A stretch of DNA of 14,310 nucleotides from an uncultured Muribaculaceae bacterium (lineage in GTDB: Bacteria; Bacteroidota; Bacteroidia; Bacteroidales; Muribaculaceae): the NCBI GenBank assembly GCA_910585285.1, contig CAJUDL010000066.1, positions 1-14,310 of the forward strand, read 5' to 3'. The translations under genes were made by a program, and so were the position numbers. The notes below the pieces were generated by a model, which searched no databases, was not told the origin of the DNA, and saw only the letters and a program-made list of their open reading frames with translations. Every line of letters begins with the position of its first letter. Within the stretch, counting starts at the first letter, position 1. Shown here piece by piece: positions 6,930-14,310 of the stretch.

Positions 6930-8465
6930 ATGAAAACAACGATTATAAAATGCATATCGGCATTATTTTTGGTGACAACGCTTTCCGGTTGCGACTTTCT
7001 TGAGCCGAAAGCCGTGAGCGAGTTTGTGCCAAGGGATGCCGCGTCACTTAATGAGATGCTTCTTGGCAACGCTTATCCGCTTAAAGGGAAACAGCGTTTC
7101 AACCTTTTCCTCAATCTTATGGACGATGATGTAGCTGCCGCTCCATATCAACCGGCTCCTATCGGACTGGACGTGAACCGTTTCATTGCCCCGTTCTCAT
7201 GGCAGCCCAATATTTATTCTCTGTTGAATCAAAGCGGTTACAGTACCACTGATATCTATATGCCTTATTATGAGCTGATTCTTGGTTGCAATGCCGTGAT
7301 CGATTATATCGGACAGGTGAGTGATACGCAGGAAAACATAGATTTGGTTCTTGCGCAGGCTCACGCTCTGCGCGCATTCCACTATTTTAAACTCGTAAAT
7401 ATATTTGCAAAACCATACAATGTTGATCCCGCAGCTCCCGGTGTGCCTCTGAAGAAAACATCGCAGATAGAGCAGCGTCTTATGGCACGTGCAAGCGTAC
7501 GCGAAGTATATGATTTCATTCTCGCCGAGCTCTCCGAGGCTGAAAGGCTCTACAAGGGTTTGTCGGACGCTCCATATTGGAAAGATGATGCTCGCACAAG
7601 TTTACCAATGGTTTATCTGCTTTTCTCGCGCACATATCTATATATGGAAAATTGGGAGAAAGCGGCTGAATATGCAAAATTGGTGATGGAGGATGACCGT
7701 TTTAAGCTTAACGATCTTAACAGCATTCCAGAATATGATTCTAACGGTGTATTGTATTATAATGATTTCCATTCATACACCAATTCTACGGAAACCATCT
7801 GGATATATGGCAATCTTGATGACTATGTTGGGTGGGCTGCTGACAATTTGTCGTATAGCCACGCTTTCTTCCGCGCATCCCCGGAATTGATGAATTCGTT
7901 TGAAGAGGGCGACCTTCGTAAGTCGCGCTATATCACACGCAGTCGCTTACGTATAGATGGAGAATATATGCCGCATGCATTTGGAAAAGTGAACATGAGC
8001 AAAAGCGGCTCCTATTACCTTACTCTCACGGAGACATTTACATTTGGACGCAGTTTCCGTCTTGCAGAGGCATATCTCAACTATGCTGAAGCTGAGGCTA
8101 TGCTCGGTGGAGACGGTATAGGAAAATCTGTCAAGGCATTGAATGACCTTCGCCGCAAGCGTTTCACGCCTGCCACTTATACTGATGCTTCGGCATCCGA
8201 TCAGAATTCGCTGATAAAATTTGTCAGAGAGGAACGGCGTCGCGAACTTTGTTTCGAAGACTTCCGGTGGTATGATTTACGCAGGTGGGGCATGCCGGAA
8301 ATAAAGCATGTATGGTATACAGGAGAAAATACCGGAGTCGAATATACACTTTCGCAAGGTGATCCTCAATATACAATTCCATTTCCGGATGTAGCTCTCG
8401 AACAGAATTCTGCCCTCGAACAGAATCCTCTCGGACCTGCTCCGCGTCCAAGCACTTCACTCTAA
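6930..8465 (+). CDS. SusD/RagB-family surface lipoprotein, substrate-binding partner of the SusC-like transporter
   Basis: The 511-residue protein has a lipoprotein signal with lipobox LSGC (Cys21), then DFLEP. It forms the lid over the SusC-like barrel and binds the ligand at the cell surface. SusD-family helical signatures are clear: AQAHALRAFHYFKLVNIF (about residues 141-158) in the N-terminal TPR-like half, and REERRRELCFEDFRWYDLRRWG (in two parts, about 432-453) in the C-terminal half. Length is normal for the family. It starts 5 bp after the SusC gene, so the two are almost certainly co-translated. The sequence does not show whether the ligand is a glycan or a peptide. Confidence 0.95.
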   Translation: MKTTIIKCISALFLVTTLSGCDFLEPKAVSEFVPRDAASLNEMLLGNAYPLKGKQRFNLFLNLMDDDVAAAPYQPAPIGLDVNRFIAPFSWQPNIYSLLNQSGYSTTDIYMPYYELILGCNAVIDYIGQVSDTQENIDLVLAQAHALRAFHYFKLVNIFAKPYNVDPAAPGVPLKKTSQIEQRLMARASVREVYDFILAELSEAERLYKGLSDAPYWKDDARTSLPMVYLLFSRTYLYMENWEKAAEYAKLVMEDDRFKLNDLNSIPEYDSNGVLYYNDFHSYTNSTETIWIYGNLDDYVGWAADNLSYSHAFFRASPELMNSFEEGDLRKSRYITRSRLRIDGEYMPHAFGKVNMSKSGSYYLTLTETFTFGRSFRLAEAYLNYAEAEAMLGGDGIGKSVKALNDLRRKRFTPATYTDASASDQNSLIKFVREERRRELCFEDFRWYDLRRWGMPEIKHVWYTGENTGVEYTLSQGDPQYTIPFPDVALEQNSALEQNPLGPAPRPSTSL

Positions 8466-8475
8466 AAAGGTAGTT

Positions 8476-9456
8476 ATGAAATTCAAAATATTTACAATAG
8501 CCCTTGCACTTGGCATGATCATGCCTTCGTGCTCCGATGAAGATAAACTAACACCATCGGGCGATTATTCTGTGGTGCGTTTCGAGTTCCCTCAGGGTAA
8601 CAATGATTTTGACAAGGAACTGGAAGCAATTCATGATGAATATGGCATATACGTGATCTATAAGGATATAACCGTGCAGGATCTGAACCGAAAATGGACA
8701 TCAGTGGGCACTGACAATACTTATTATGGTAACGATGTGCCTGCCTCTGATATGCCTTTCTATGTAGACTTCCTTAAAAACCGTGTTTTTAAATATATGG
8801 ATAAAAAGGATGTCGATGCTGTTTTCCCGGTAAAGGTTTATCTGATGGAGAACTTCCGCGCTCTTCCTTATGGAATGGAGGATAATGAGGATCGTGACAA
8901 TCAGAGTTCAGCAGATAGTTATGGAGACATAATAAGCAGGTATTTTCAACCGATGAAGACCAATGGTTTCGACTATTGGACAATCAGTTTCAAGAAGTCA
9001 GAAATCGAGGGTCGCAATCCTGAAGGACCAAAGCGAGTTGCAGCCGTTATATTCTACAGCGCGCTTGAAAATGCCATACGCAGCGGCAAATATGCAGAAC
9101 CTGCCAATTTCCGGGACGGTATAGATTTTGAGACAAAGCTTGTGGATTCGAAGTATACCCGCGATGAGAATTGTCCTCTCAATAGAGGGATTCCAATATA
9201 TATTACCGAGCATTTCGGTACGCAGAATAGTCAGTTCGAAATAGAAGGCTCATACTATATTAGTGAATATCGCAAAGATGGTACTCGAGATCTTTTCTTC
9301 GAATACATACGGCAGGCTCTATACTATACACCAGAAGAATTTGTAAAGAAATATCCGGAACGCTACTATCCGTTGCTAAATGAAAAATATAATATGGTTG
9401 TGGATTATTTCTTGTCAAAAGGTGTTGACTTGGCTGCAATGGCTGGGGGAAAATAA
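8476..9456 (+). CDS. Surface lipoprotein resembling Mx1-type putative zinc metallopeptidases, active site missing
   Basis: The 326-residue protein has a lipoprotein signal with lipobox MPSC (Cys19) followed by SDED, which matches the acidic export signal of surface-exposed Bacteroidota lipoproteins. Overall layout and position after SusCD resemble the putative zinc-binding metallopeptidase family (Peptidase_Mx1), often found in SusCD operons. The C-terminal part (about 255-320) aligns by eye with that family: YYISEYRKDG, FFEYIRQALYYTPEEF, then a long final helix. Where Mx1 proteins carry HExxH, this protein has FYSALENAI (about 194-202), and no HExxH occurs anywhere. It is therefore probably a non-catalytic, binding version, or a distant family. 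An AAAAAGG-like site precedes the start, 10 bp after the SusD stop. Confidence 0.75.
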   Translation: MKFKIFTIALALGMIMPSCSDEDKLTPSGDYSVVRFEFPQGNNDFDKELEAIHDEYGIYVIYKDITVQDLNRKWTSVGTDNTYYGNDVPASDMPFYVDFLKNRVFKYMDKKDVDAVFPVKVYLMENFRALPYGMEDNEDRDNQSSADSYGDIISRYFQPMKTNGFDYWTISFKKSEIEGRNPEGPKRVAAVIFYSALENAIRSGKYAEPANFRDGIDFETKLVDSKYTRDENCPLNRGIPIYITEHFGTQNSQFEIEGSYYISEYRKDGTRDLFFEYIRQALYYTPEEFVKKYPERYYPLLNEKYNMVVDYFLSKGVDLAAMAGGK

Positions 9457-9491
9457 CTATCAGTTGGGTTGAATCAAATTGATTAAGAGAA

Positions 9492-10394
9492 ATGAAAAAT
9501 ATAGTATGGATTTTCTGCCTTATGGTATTGGCATTTTATGTGGCAATGCCGGTTTCTGCGCAGGAGGCGCAGGATTCGAAGGAGGGTATATGTTTTGACA
9601 GCATACCTTTTGCTGAAGCGTGTGCAAAAGCCAAGGCTGAGAATAAGCTCGTATTTATAGACTGTTACATCAAGACGTGCGGACCATGCCGGATGATGGC
9701 GCGCAAGGTGTTTCCGCAGAAAGCCTGTGGTGACTACTTTAACCCACGTTTTGTAAGCCTTAAACAGGATATGGATGAAGGTGAGGGACCCGAGCTGCGC
9801 AAACGTTACGGTGTGATGATATATCCTACATTCCTTTTTATTGCACCTGACGGTTCGACAGTGTTGAAATATGAGGGGGGTGCCGACAAAGATGCCGAAA
9901 ATTTTGTGCCTAAAATAGATAGTGCGCTCAAGGCAATGGACATGTATAAGGAATATGCCGGAGGCCGGAACGATAGGACATTTCTTGGAGATCTGATGTC
10001 TCGATTCCAGAAGTTTGACATTCGTAAAGCGCGTGAGATTGCAGACAAAAGTCTTGCGGATGCGTCTGCAGAGGTGTTTGCGGATTCTGTGATATGGAAT
10101 CTGTTACCTAAGACTCTGAACAGGACTGACGGTACGGCTTTCCGCCGTATGTTTGATATCCGGAATGAGATAGGCTCTCTATTGGGGCAAGATATCGTTC
10201 TTGAAGCACTCGTAAAAGCATATTCCAATGAATTCATGTACCGTAACATGGAATGGTATGATTACAAAGGCAGAGTTCGAGATCTTGAGACCTTAAGTGC
10301 AGAGAATGCTCCCGGAGCAGAAGATTTACGCTGCAAAGTACTTTCATTTGGAGAAGACATGCAGAAGGTGAAAGCTCAGACCGGAGCAAAATAA
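9492..10394 (+). CDS. Secreted thioredoxin-fold protein with CGPC motif
   Basis: The 300-residue protein has a signal peptide (about 1-23, ending VSA). A thioredoxin domain (about 35-148) contains Cys63-Gly-Pro-Cys66 and a cis-proline context at YPTF (Pro112), as in active thioredoxins. It should act in the periplasm, reducing or exchanging disulfides. The second half (about 150-300) is predominantly helical by composition, has no motif I recognise, and is absent from plain thioredoxins. Fusions of this shape are common in Bacteroidota. In this operon a likely job is reducing disulfides in imported protein fragments or in the secreted proteases; that is inferred. It begins 35 bp after the previous gene. 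Confidence 0.88.
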   Translation: MKNIVWIFCLMVLAFYVAMPVSAQEAQDSKEGICFDSIPFAEACAKAKAENKLVFIDCYIKTCGPCRMMARKVFPQKACGDYFNPRFVSLKQDMDEGEGPELRKRYGVMIYPTFLFIAPDGSTVLKYEGGADKDAENFVPKIDSALKAMDMYKEYAGGRNDRTFLGDLMSRFQKFDIRKAREIADKSLADASAEVFADSVIWNLLPKTLNRTDGTAFRRMFDIRNEIGSLLGQDIVLEALVKAYSNEFMYRNMEWYDYKGRVRDLETLSAENAPGAEDLRCKVLSFGEDMQKVKAQTGAK

Positions 10395-10418
10395 AAATAT
10401 TAATCAACAAGTTAACAG

Positions 10419-11336
10419 ATGAAAATAAGAATTATTACATCACTTTTCGCAGTTGCAATTGCTACGACGGGTCTTTTCGGACAGAATAATCCGGAGCAGC
10501 ATCCTGTCTTCCGCAATGATGGTGCGAAGATTGCTGCGAGCACTGCAAAAATTCGAGCCGTGCTAAAGGGAAATCCATCTTTCTCTATCGATTCGGTATG
10601 TGCTCGAGTTCCCGAGACATTAACCGAGGGCTACGTTGGGAGGAAAGCCGACCTTAAAAAGCCGCTAAAGAAGAAACTTGACGCACGCAAGCTGTTTGAA
10701 CTATGCAAATCCAGTTCGCTGCTTTATTGCAAATATGAACGCACACCGGGTAGTCAGCGTGATTCGGCGTATACGGGGGCTTCAGCGGTGGCTCTTACTG
10801 CTGATGGCATATGTGCTACTAACTATCACGTGATTGCCCCTATTGCGCTAAGCGGCGCTCTTGGCAAAAGTCTAACAGGTCAATTGGCACAGTTTGTAAT
10901 GGATTTTGATGGGTATGTATATCCTGTTGAGTCTATTCTCTATACTGATCCGATTAATGACATGGCGATCATTAAGGTAAATCCCCTTGACAAGCCGCTG
11001 ACTCCCGCGAATATCGGAGGAGATGCCGTTCCGGGTACGCCTGCATACTGTCTTGCAAATCCGAGCGGTGCGACATTCCATTTCACGGAAGGAATGGTGT
11101 CGAATGCTTCGGTTATGTCAGACGCATATACGGGACAGTATAAATATATACTTGATATAACAAGTGATTATGGACGCGGAGCAAGCGGAGGTCCTGTCTA
11201 CGATGATTGCGGGAATCTGATAGGACTTATCAGCTCTACATTCTCTCTTTATGCCCGTCCGGATACTTATCGCAATTTACAGATGGTGTATAAATACTCC
11301 GTCCCTGTTTTTCTAATTACTGAACGATTCGAATGA
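10419..11336 (+). CDS. Secreted trypsin-like serine protease (HtrA/S1 type), no PDZ domain
   Basis: The 305-residue protein has a signal peptide (about 1-21, ending LFG). The chymotrypsin-fold triad is complete: His137 in TNYHVIAP, Asp181 in NDMAIIKV and Ser256 in GRGASGGPVYD, with an oxyanion motif GASGGP in place of the usual GNSGGP. The region before the protease (about 22-110) is charged and may be a propeptide or an interaction arm. The protein ends soon after the protease domain, so it lacks the PDZ repeats of DegP. It probably cleaves peptides in the periplasm or outside the cell. Its stop overlaps the next start as ATGA, so the two are translationally coupled. Confidence 0.9.
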   Translation: MKIRIITSLFAVAIATTGLFGQNNPEQHPVFRNDGAKIAASTAKIRAVLKGNPSFSIDSVCARVPETLTEGYVGRKADLKKPLKKKLDARKLFELCKSSSLLYCKYERTPGSQRDSAYTGASAVALTADGICATNYHVIAPIALSGALGKSLTGQLAQFVMDFDGYVYPVESILYTDPINDMAIIKVNPLDKPLTPANIGGDAVPGTPAYCLANPSGATFHFTEGMVSNASVMSDAYTGQYKYILDITSDYGRGASGGPVYDDCGNLIGLISSTFSLYARPDTYRNLQMVYKYSVPVFLITERFE

Positions 11337-12208
11337 AAAAGATATTTATTTTTATAGCGTTGTCGTGTGCTATTACCGCCGTAGCGCAGCAGTCTGCCGA
11401 TCAGGCGGAACGCGAGGCTCGTATGCGTGCAGAAATGAAAGCGGCACAGCAGAAATATTACGCCAATGCAGATACATGCATCTATGGCGTGCGTTATGTG
11501 TTCGATTATTTATATAACAAAGCTCAAGGAATGCGTTTTCTTGAGGATCGCATAGTGCTTGTCAGACCCGAAGAGACACTCGATATGAGTTGGGAAGGTT
11601 TCGGTGAACATCGCTGGCGTATGAAGAATTCCGACCCCAACACAGGTGATATGACTTTGCATTATCGTCTGACTCCTGATTTCTATTTTTACAACACGTC
11701 GACAGATTCGCTTCAGACTGTATACCGAGTGCTTACGGAAGAGTTTAATCTGGGGAAAGAGCGTCTTGGCAATGACTGGAAGATTACTGATCGAGTGGAA
11801 AACATCGCAGGACTCCCTTGCCGCAAGGCTACTCTTGAGAAAGGGGGAAGACAATGGACGGCATGGTTTACCGACAAACTTCCGTACCAGGCCGCTCCCC
11901 GTGATTTCGGTGGTTTGCCCGGGGTAATAATTGATCTTTCTGACGCTGACGGCGAGGTGGGATGGCATTTCTTCCGCACTGAGCATAATCTACCGGATCA
12001 TAAGCTATATATCAAGCATCCGGAAAAATATGCAGCTTTAACGTCTGATAAGGCTCGTCGCATAATCAGGCTCTATGGTCGCAGCGAGCCGAAATATGTT
12101 CAGGAATCGGGTATATATGAGCAGTTGCCGGCATATGTTCCGGAGATGATGCGTCCTTCGACAGGACTTGATGCCTGTAATATTGACAATCCAATTGTTA
12201 AAGAATAA
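11333..12208 (+). CDS. GLPGLI-family secreted protein of unknown function
   Basis: The 291-residue protein has a signal peptide (about 1-18, ending VAQ). The family signature is clear: AWFTDKLPYQ (about 177-186) followed by DFGGLPGVIIDLSD (about 191-204), preceded by the ENIAGLPCRKAT region (about 156-167). GLPGLI proteins are Bacteroidota-specific and often sit with TonB-dependent receptors. Their biochemical role is not established, and no catalytic residues are evident. Translation starts inside the stop of the S1-type protease gene (ATGA), so the two are made together, which suggests a shared process in the periplasm or outer membrane. Confidence 0.9.
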   Translation: MKKIFIFIALSCAITAVAQQSADQAEREARMRAEMKAAQQKYYANADTCIYGVRYVFDYLYNKAQGMRFLEDRIVLVRPEETLDMSWEGFGEHRWRMKNSDPNTGDMTLHYRLTPDFYFYNTSTDSLQTVYRVLTEEFNLGKERLGNDWKITDRVENIAGLPCRKATLEKGGRQWTAWFTDKLPYQAAPRDFGGLPGVIIDLSDADGEVGWHFFRTEHNLPDHKLYIKHPEKYAALTSDKARRIIRLYGRSEPKYVQESGIYEQLPAYVPEMMRPSTGLDACNIDNPIVKE

Positions 12209-12218
12209 TTTTTATAAT

Positions 12219-14138
12219 ATGAAACATTTATTTACTACTACTTTAATATTCGGGAGCATGATTCTTTGCTCATCGCTAAGCGTGAATGCATCTACCGAAT
12301 TGAAAATGGTTAAAGCGAATGAGTTCACGGGTGCTACCAAAGCGCAGCAAGGTACGGACCTTGGCAAAGGTTACACAGGAAAGGGTGTAGTCATCGCCAT
12401 TATTGATGATGGTTTTGATGTAGATCATCCTGCTTTTTGGGATGCCGAAGGTAAAAGTCGCGTCAAGGCATATGTTAATATGGATTCACGAGTATTCACG
12501 GAGAATCTACATAATGCAATAAAGGCAGATGCTCGTCATCTGGATTTGCATGGAACGCATGTTGCTGGAATAGCTGCCGGTGCATCACCAAATGTGCTGG
12601 GTCAGTACCGTGACTATGCGGGTGTGCTGCATGATAATGTTCAGATACCATTCGCAGGTGTTGCTCCTGATGCAGAAATTGTGTTTGTTTATGTAGATAA
12701 GGCATATTATCAGAGTGCCATGGCGGCAGTAAAGAATTATGCTGATGGGCGTCCGGTTGTATTCAATATTTCCGCCGGTGAAAACAAAGGGTGGCATGAT
12801 GGTCTTGACTATAGGGCATTAACCAATTATCTTAAAGATGATGGGGCTATCGTATGTGTGGCTGCCGGTAACGAAGGTCAGCAGAATCTTGCCGTTTCGG
12901 TAGAAGCGGGAGCCGGTGAAACGGTTACTAAGGTTTTCCCGTTGCCTCTGAATTCAGGTGCGGCTCAACTTTACATGATGAGCAATATAAATGCGCCTAT
13001 TTCAGCGGAACTCGTAGCATTTAACAAGAATACTAAGGAGGAAATTTATTCTATTGAGTTGACTGACAATCTCAAGCTTGGCACATATGGTTCTACAGGT
13101 GGCGGAACCGGAGGTTCATCAGGAGATGCTTTAGGAGGAGAGGCGTGGGAAAAAGTTTTTGCCGCACCAACAAGTAATACTAACGGATGGGTACGTAATA
13201 TCAGTGGTAGTTCAACCGAATGCTATAAATATGAGATGTCGTTCAATTATGTTCCCAAAGATCCAGCAACAGTGGTTGGTATCCGCGTAAAGGTTTCCGA
13301 TGGTGAAAAAGTCATGGCAACCCTTTTCCCTGTCAACAAAGATAAGCCTGTAGCATTCCCTGAACCTGAGATTGAAGGATGGATAGCATCATCACCCGAT
13401 GGCTCAATAACCACACTTTCTACTGTGCCCGGTGTTATCTCCGTAGGTGCCTGCTCTTCCGCAGATGCTCATCCTATGCTCGAAAATGAAAGTCTTCTGT
13501 CGCATTCTACCAAAGCAGGGGAGATATGGCCGATGACATCGTATGGCTCATCAATGTCTAATGATGAAAAACTTCCTCACGTATGTGCACCGGGTGTTGA
13601 TATAATCTCAGCTCTGAATTATTGGGGAGACAAGAATACCCTTGAATATAGTTCAGCATCAATAGCCGGTATACAACGGTTTGAATATACCTGGGGTCCA
13701 ATGACCGGGACATCGATGGCGACACCATATGTTGCCGGAACAATTGCGCTCTGGCTCGAAGCAAATCCAAATCTTACCATAGCAGATATAAAAGACCTGA
13801 TTGCAGAAACATCTACAAAGAAAGAGGGTGATCCCCGATGGGGAGCCGGCATTATCAATCCTTATGAAGGATTGCGTAAGATACTTGGTTTGAGTAGTGT
13901 CAATGAAGTTGCTGAGCATGAGCCCATGATTAATGTTACAGATAATGGTATTGAGGTTATAACCGACGGCAAGACCGTTGCAGTTGAACTTTATGACCTA
14001 TCAGGGCGTCTCGTTGCAAGCAAAGCATCACTGACCAACGAAGCAGCCATAAGCACAGAAGCGTTGACTGGCGGCGTATATGTGCTTCGTATAAACGATG
14101 GCGCGAACTCTATCTCCAGAAAGATTGTAACAAAATAA
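12219..14138 (+). CDS. Subtilisin-family (S8) secreted serine protease with T9SS-like sorting tail
   Basis: The ATG at 12219 is preferred. A start at 12168 would overlap the GLPGLI gene by 41 bp and put 17 non-signal residues before a good signal peptide (MKHLFTTT ... VNA, about 1-24). The 639-residue product has the S8 triad: Asp63 (AIIDDGFD), His111 (DLHGTHVAG) and Ser499 (GTSMATPYVAG), with the oxyanion Asn in VAAGNEG. His and Ser are about 390 residues apart because an extra beta-rich region (about 225-390), including a Gly/Ser-rich stretch, is inserted. The last 65 residues (VAVELYDLSGRLV ... GGVYVLRI) form a type A T9SS-like sorting domain, so export to the surface or medium is likely. 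It starts 10 bp after the preceding gene and is the last gene of the operon. Confidence 0.93.
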   Translation: MKHLFTTTLIFGSMILCSSLSVNASTELKMVKANEFTGATKAQQGTDLGKGYTGKGVVIAIIDDGFDVDHPAFWDAEGKSRVKAYVNMDSRVFTENLHNAIKADARHLDLHGTHVAGIAAGASPNVLGQYRDYAGVLHDNVQIPFAGVAPDAEIVFVYVDKAYYQSAMAAVKNYADGRPVVFNISAGENKGWHDGLDYRALTNYLKDDGAIVCVAAGNEGQQNLAVSVEAGAGETVTKVFPLPLNSGAAQLYMMSNINAPISAELVAFNKNTKEEIYSIELTDNLKLGTYGSTGGGTGGSSGDALGGEAWEKVFAAPTSNTNGWVRNISGSSTECYKYEMSFNYVPKDPATVVGIRVKVSDGEKVMATLFPVNKDKPVAFPEPEIEGWIASSPDGSITTLSTVPGVISVGACSSADAHPMLENESLLSHSTKAGEIWPMTSYGSSMSNDEKLPHVCAPGVDIISALNYWGDKNTLEYSSASIAGIQRFEYTWGPMTGTSMATPYVAGTIALWLEANPNLTIADIKDLIAETSTKKEGDPRWGAGIINPYEGLRKILGLSSVNEVAEHEPMINVTDNGIEVITDGKTVAVELYDLSGRLVASKASLTNEAAISTEALTGGVYVLRINDGANSISRKIVTK

Positions 14139-14145
14139 AAGATTT

Positions 14146-14201
14146 AAAACATAAAATACTCCGCAAGGCAGATATCTGCCTTGCGGAGTATTTTATGTTT
14201 T
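14146..14201. terminator. Perfect 56-bp palindrome, terminator of the SusC operon
   Basis: Every base from 14146 to 14173 pairs with its mirror partner in 14174-14201, around a gatatc centre. The GC-rich core (ctccgcaaggcaga) is flanked by A-rich left and T-rich right ends, giving the stem plus T tract of an intrinsic terminator on either strand. It lies 7 bases after the S8 protease stop. A perfect match of this length with no loop mismatch is longer than needed for termination. Confidence 0.9.
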
Positions 14202-14216
14202 CTTATTTCTCACATT

Positions 14217-14259
14217 CACTAAAAAACCGAATGCAGATTCTGCATTCGGTTTTTTAGTG
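14217..14259. terminator. Second hairpin, bidirectional terminator shared with tRNA-Leu
   Basis: A perfect 21-bp inverted repeat (14217-14237 with 14239-14259, one central base) has a ccgaatgcaga core flanked by aaaaaa and tttttt. It has the classic form on both strands. On the minus strand it terminates the tRNA gene, and its outer bases overlap the last two bases of the tRNA, so the arm starts at once after the mature 3' end. On the plus strand it backs up the upstream terminator. Confidence 0.88.
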
Positions 14260-14310
14260 TCCAGGATGAGACTCGAACTCACACGACCAAACGGTCACTA
14301 CCCCCTCAAA
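14258..14310 (-). tRNA. tRNA-Leu (anticodon GAG), 3' part, cut by the window edge
   Basis: Read on the minus strand, the sequence begins in the anticodon loop (TTTGAGG, anticodon GAG at plus 14305-14307). It continues through a GGTAG anticodon-stem strand, a long variable arm (GACC-GTTT-GGTC), a T arm (GTGAG-TTCGAGT-CTCAT) and the acceptor strand CCTGGAC with discriminator A at 14258. The long variable arm with GAG gives leucine. The terminal CCA is not encoded (the next bases are CT), so it must be added after transcription. The D arm and 5' acceptor strand lie outside the window. Confidence 0.93.

Noticed and set aside
11510..11986. 158-codon minus-strand open frame
   Set aside because: It lies antisense inside the GLPGLI gene, whose signature motifs and coupling to the upstream gene settle the coding strand.
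12168..12218. Upstream start for the subtilase
   Set aside because: It overlaps the GLPGLI gene and adds residues that do not form a signal peptide; the ATG at 12219 is followed by a good one.

Overview
This window looks like a gut-type Bacteroidales chromosome segment (Bacteroidota; Muribaculaceae- or Bacteroides-like is an inference). The reasons are a SusC/SusD pair, lipoproteins with acidic residues after the lipid cysteine, a GLPGLI-family protein, T9SS-type C-terminal sorting tails, Bacteroidota promoter boxes (TTTG ... TAnnTTTG) and a tRNA without an encoded CCA.

Layout. Positions 1-1377 carry no convincing gene. They are built from two large imperfect inverted repeats, centred near 450 and near 954, plus three copies of an 65-90 bp repeat. 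At several aligned positions the two arms carry small hairpins whose stem sequences differ but stay self-complementary. Positions 1378-3315 (minus strand) encode a secreted modular protein with a recent in-frame duplication of a 405-bp segment. A divergent promoter region (3316-3510) separates it from a tightly spaced plus-strand operon of seven genes (3511-14138). The operon ends at a perfect 56-bp palindrome and a second hairpin shared with a convergent tRNA-Leu(GAG), which the window edge cuts.

How the genes work together. The operon encodes a TonB-dependent SusC-like transporter, its SusD-like surface lipoprotein, a surface lipoprotein resembling the Mx1-type zinc metallopeptidases but without an HExxH site, a secreted thioredoxin-fold protein with a CGPC motif, a trypsin-like (HtrA/S1-type) serine protease, a GLPGLI-family protein and a subtilisin-family protease with a T9SS-like tail. 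No glycoside hydrolase, sulfatase, sigma factor, anti-sigma factor or hybrid two-component gene is present. The content fits capture and breakdown of protein or peptides, with disulfide reduction, better than glycan use. That substrate is inferred from gene content, not shown by sequence.

The least explained part is the non-coding block at 1-1260, where paired hairpins change sequence but keep pairing. This is the main candidate for something undescribed.
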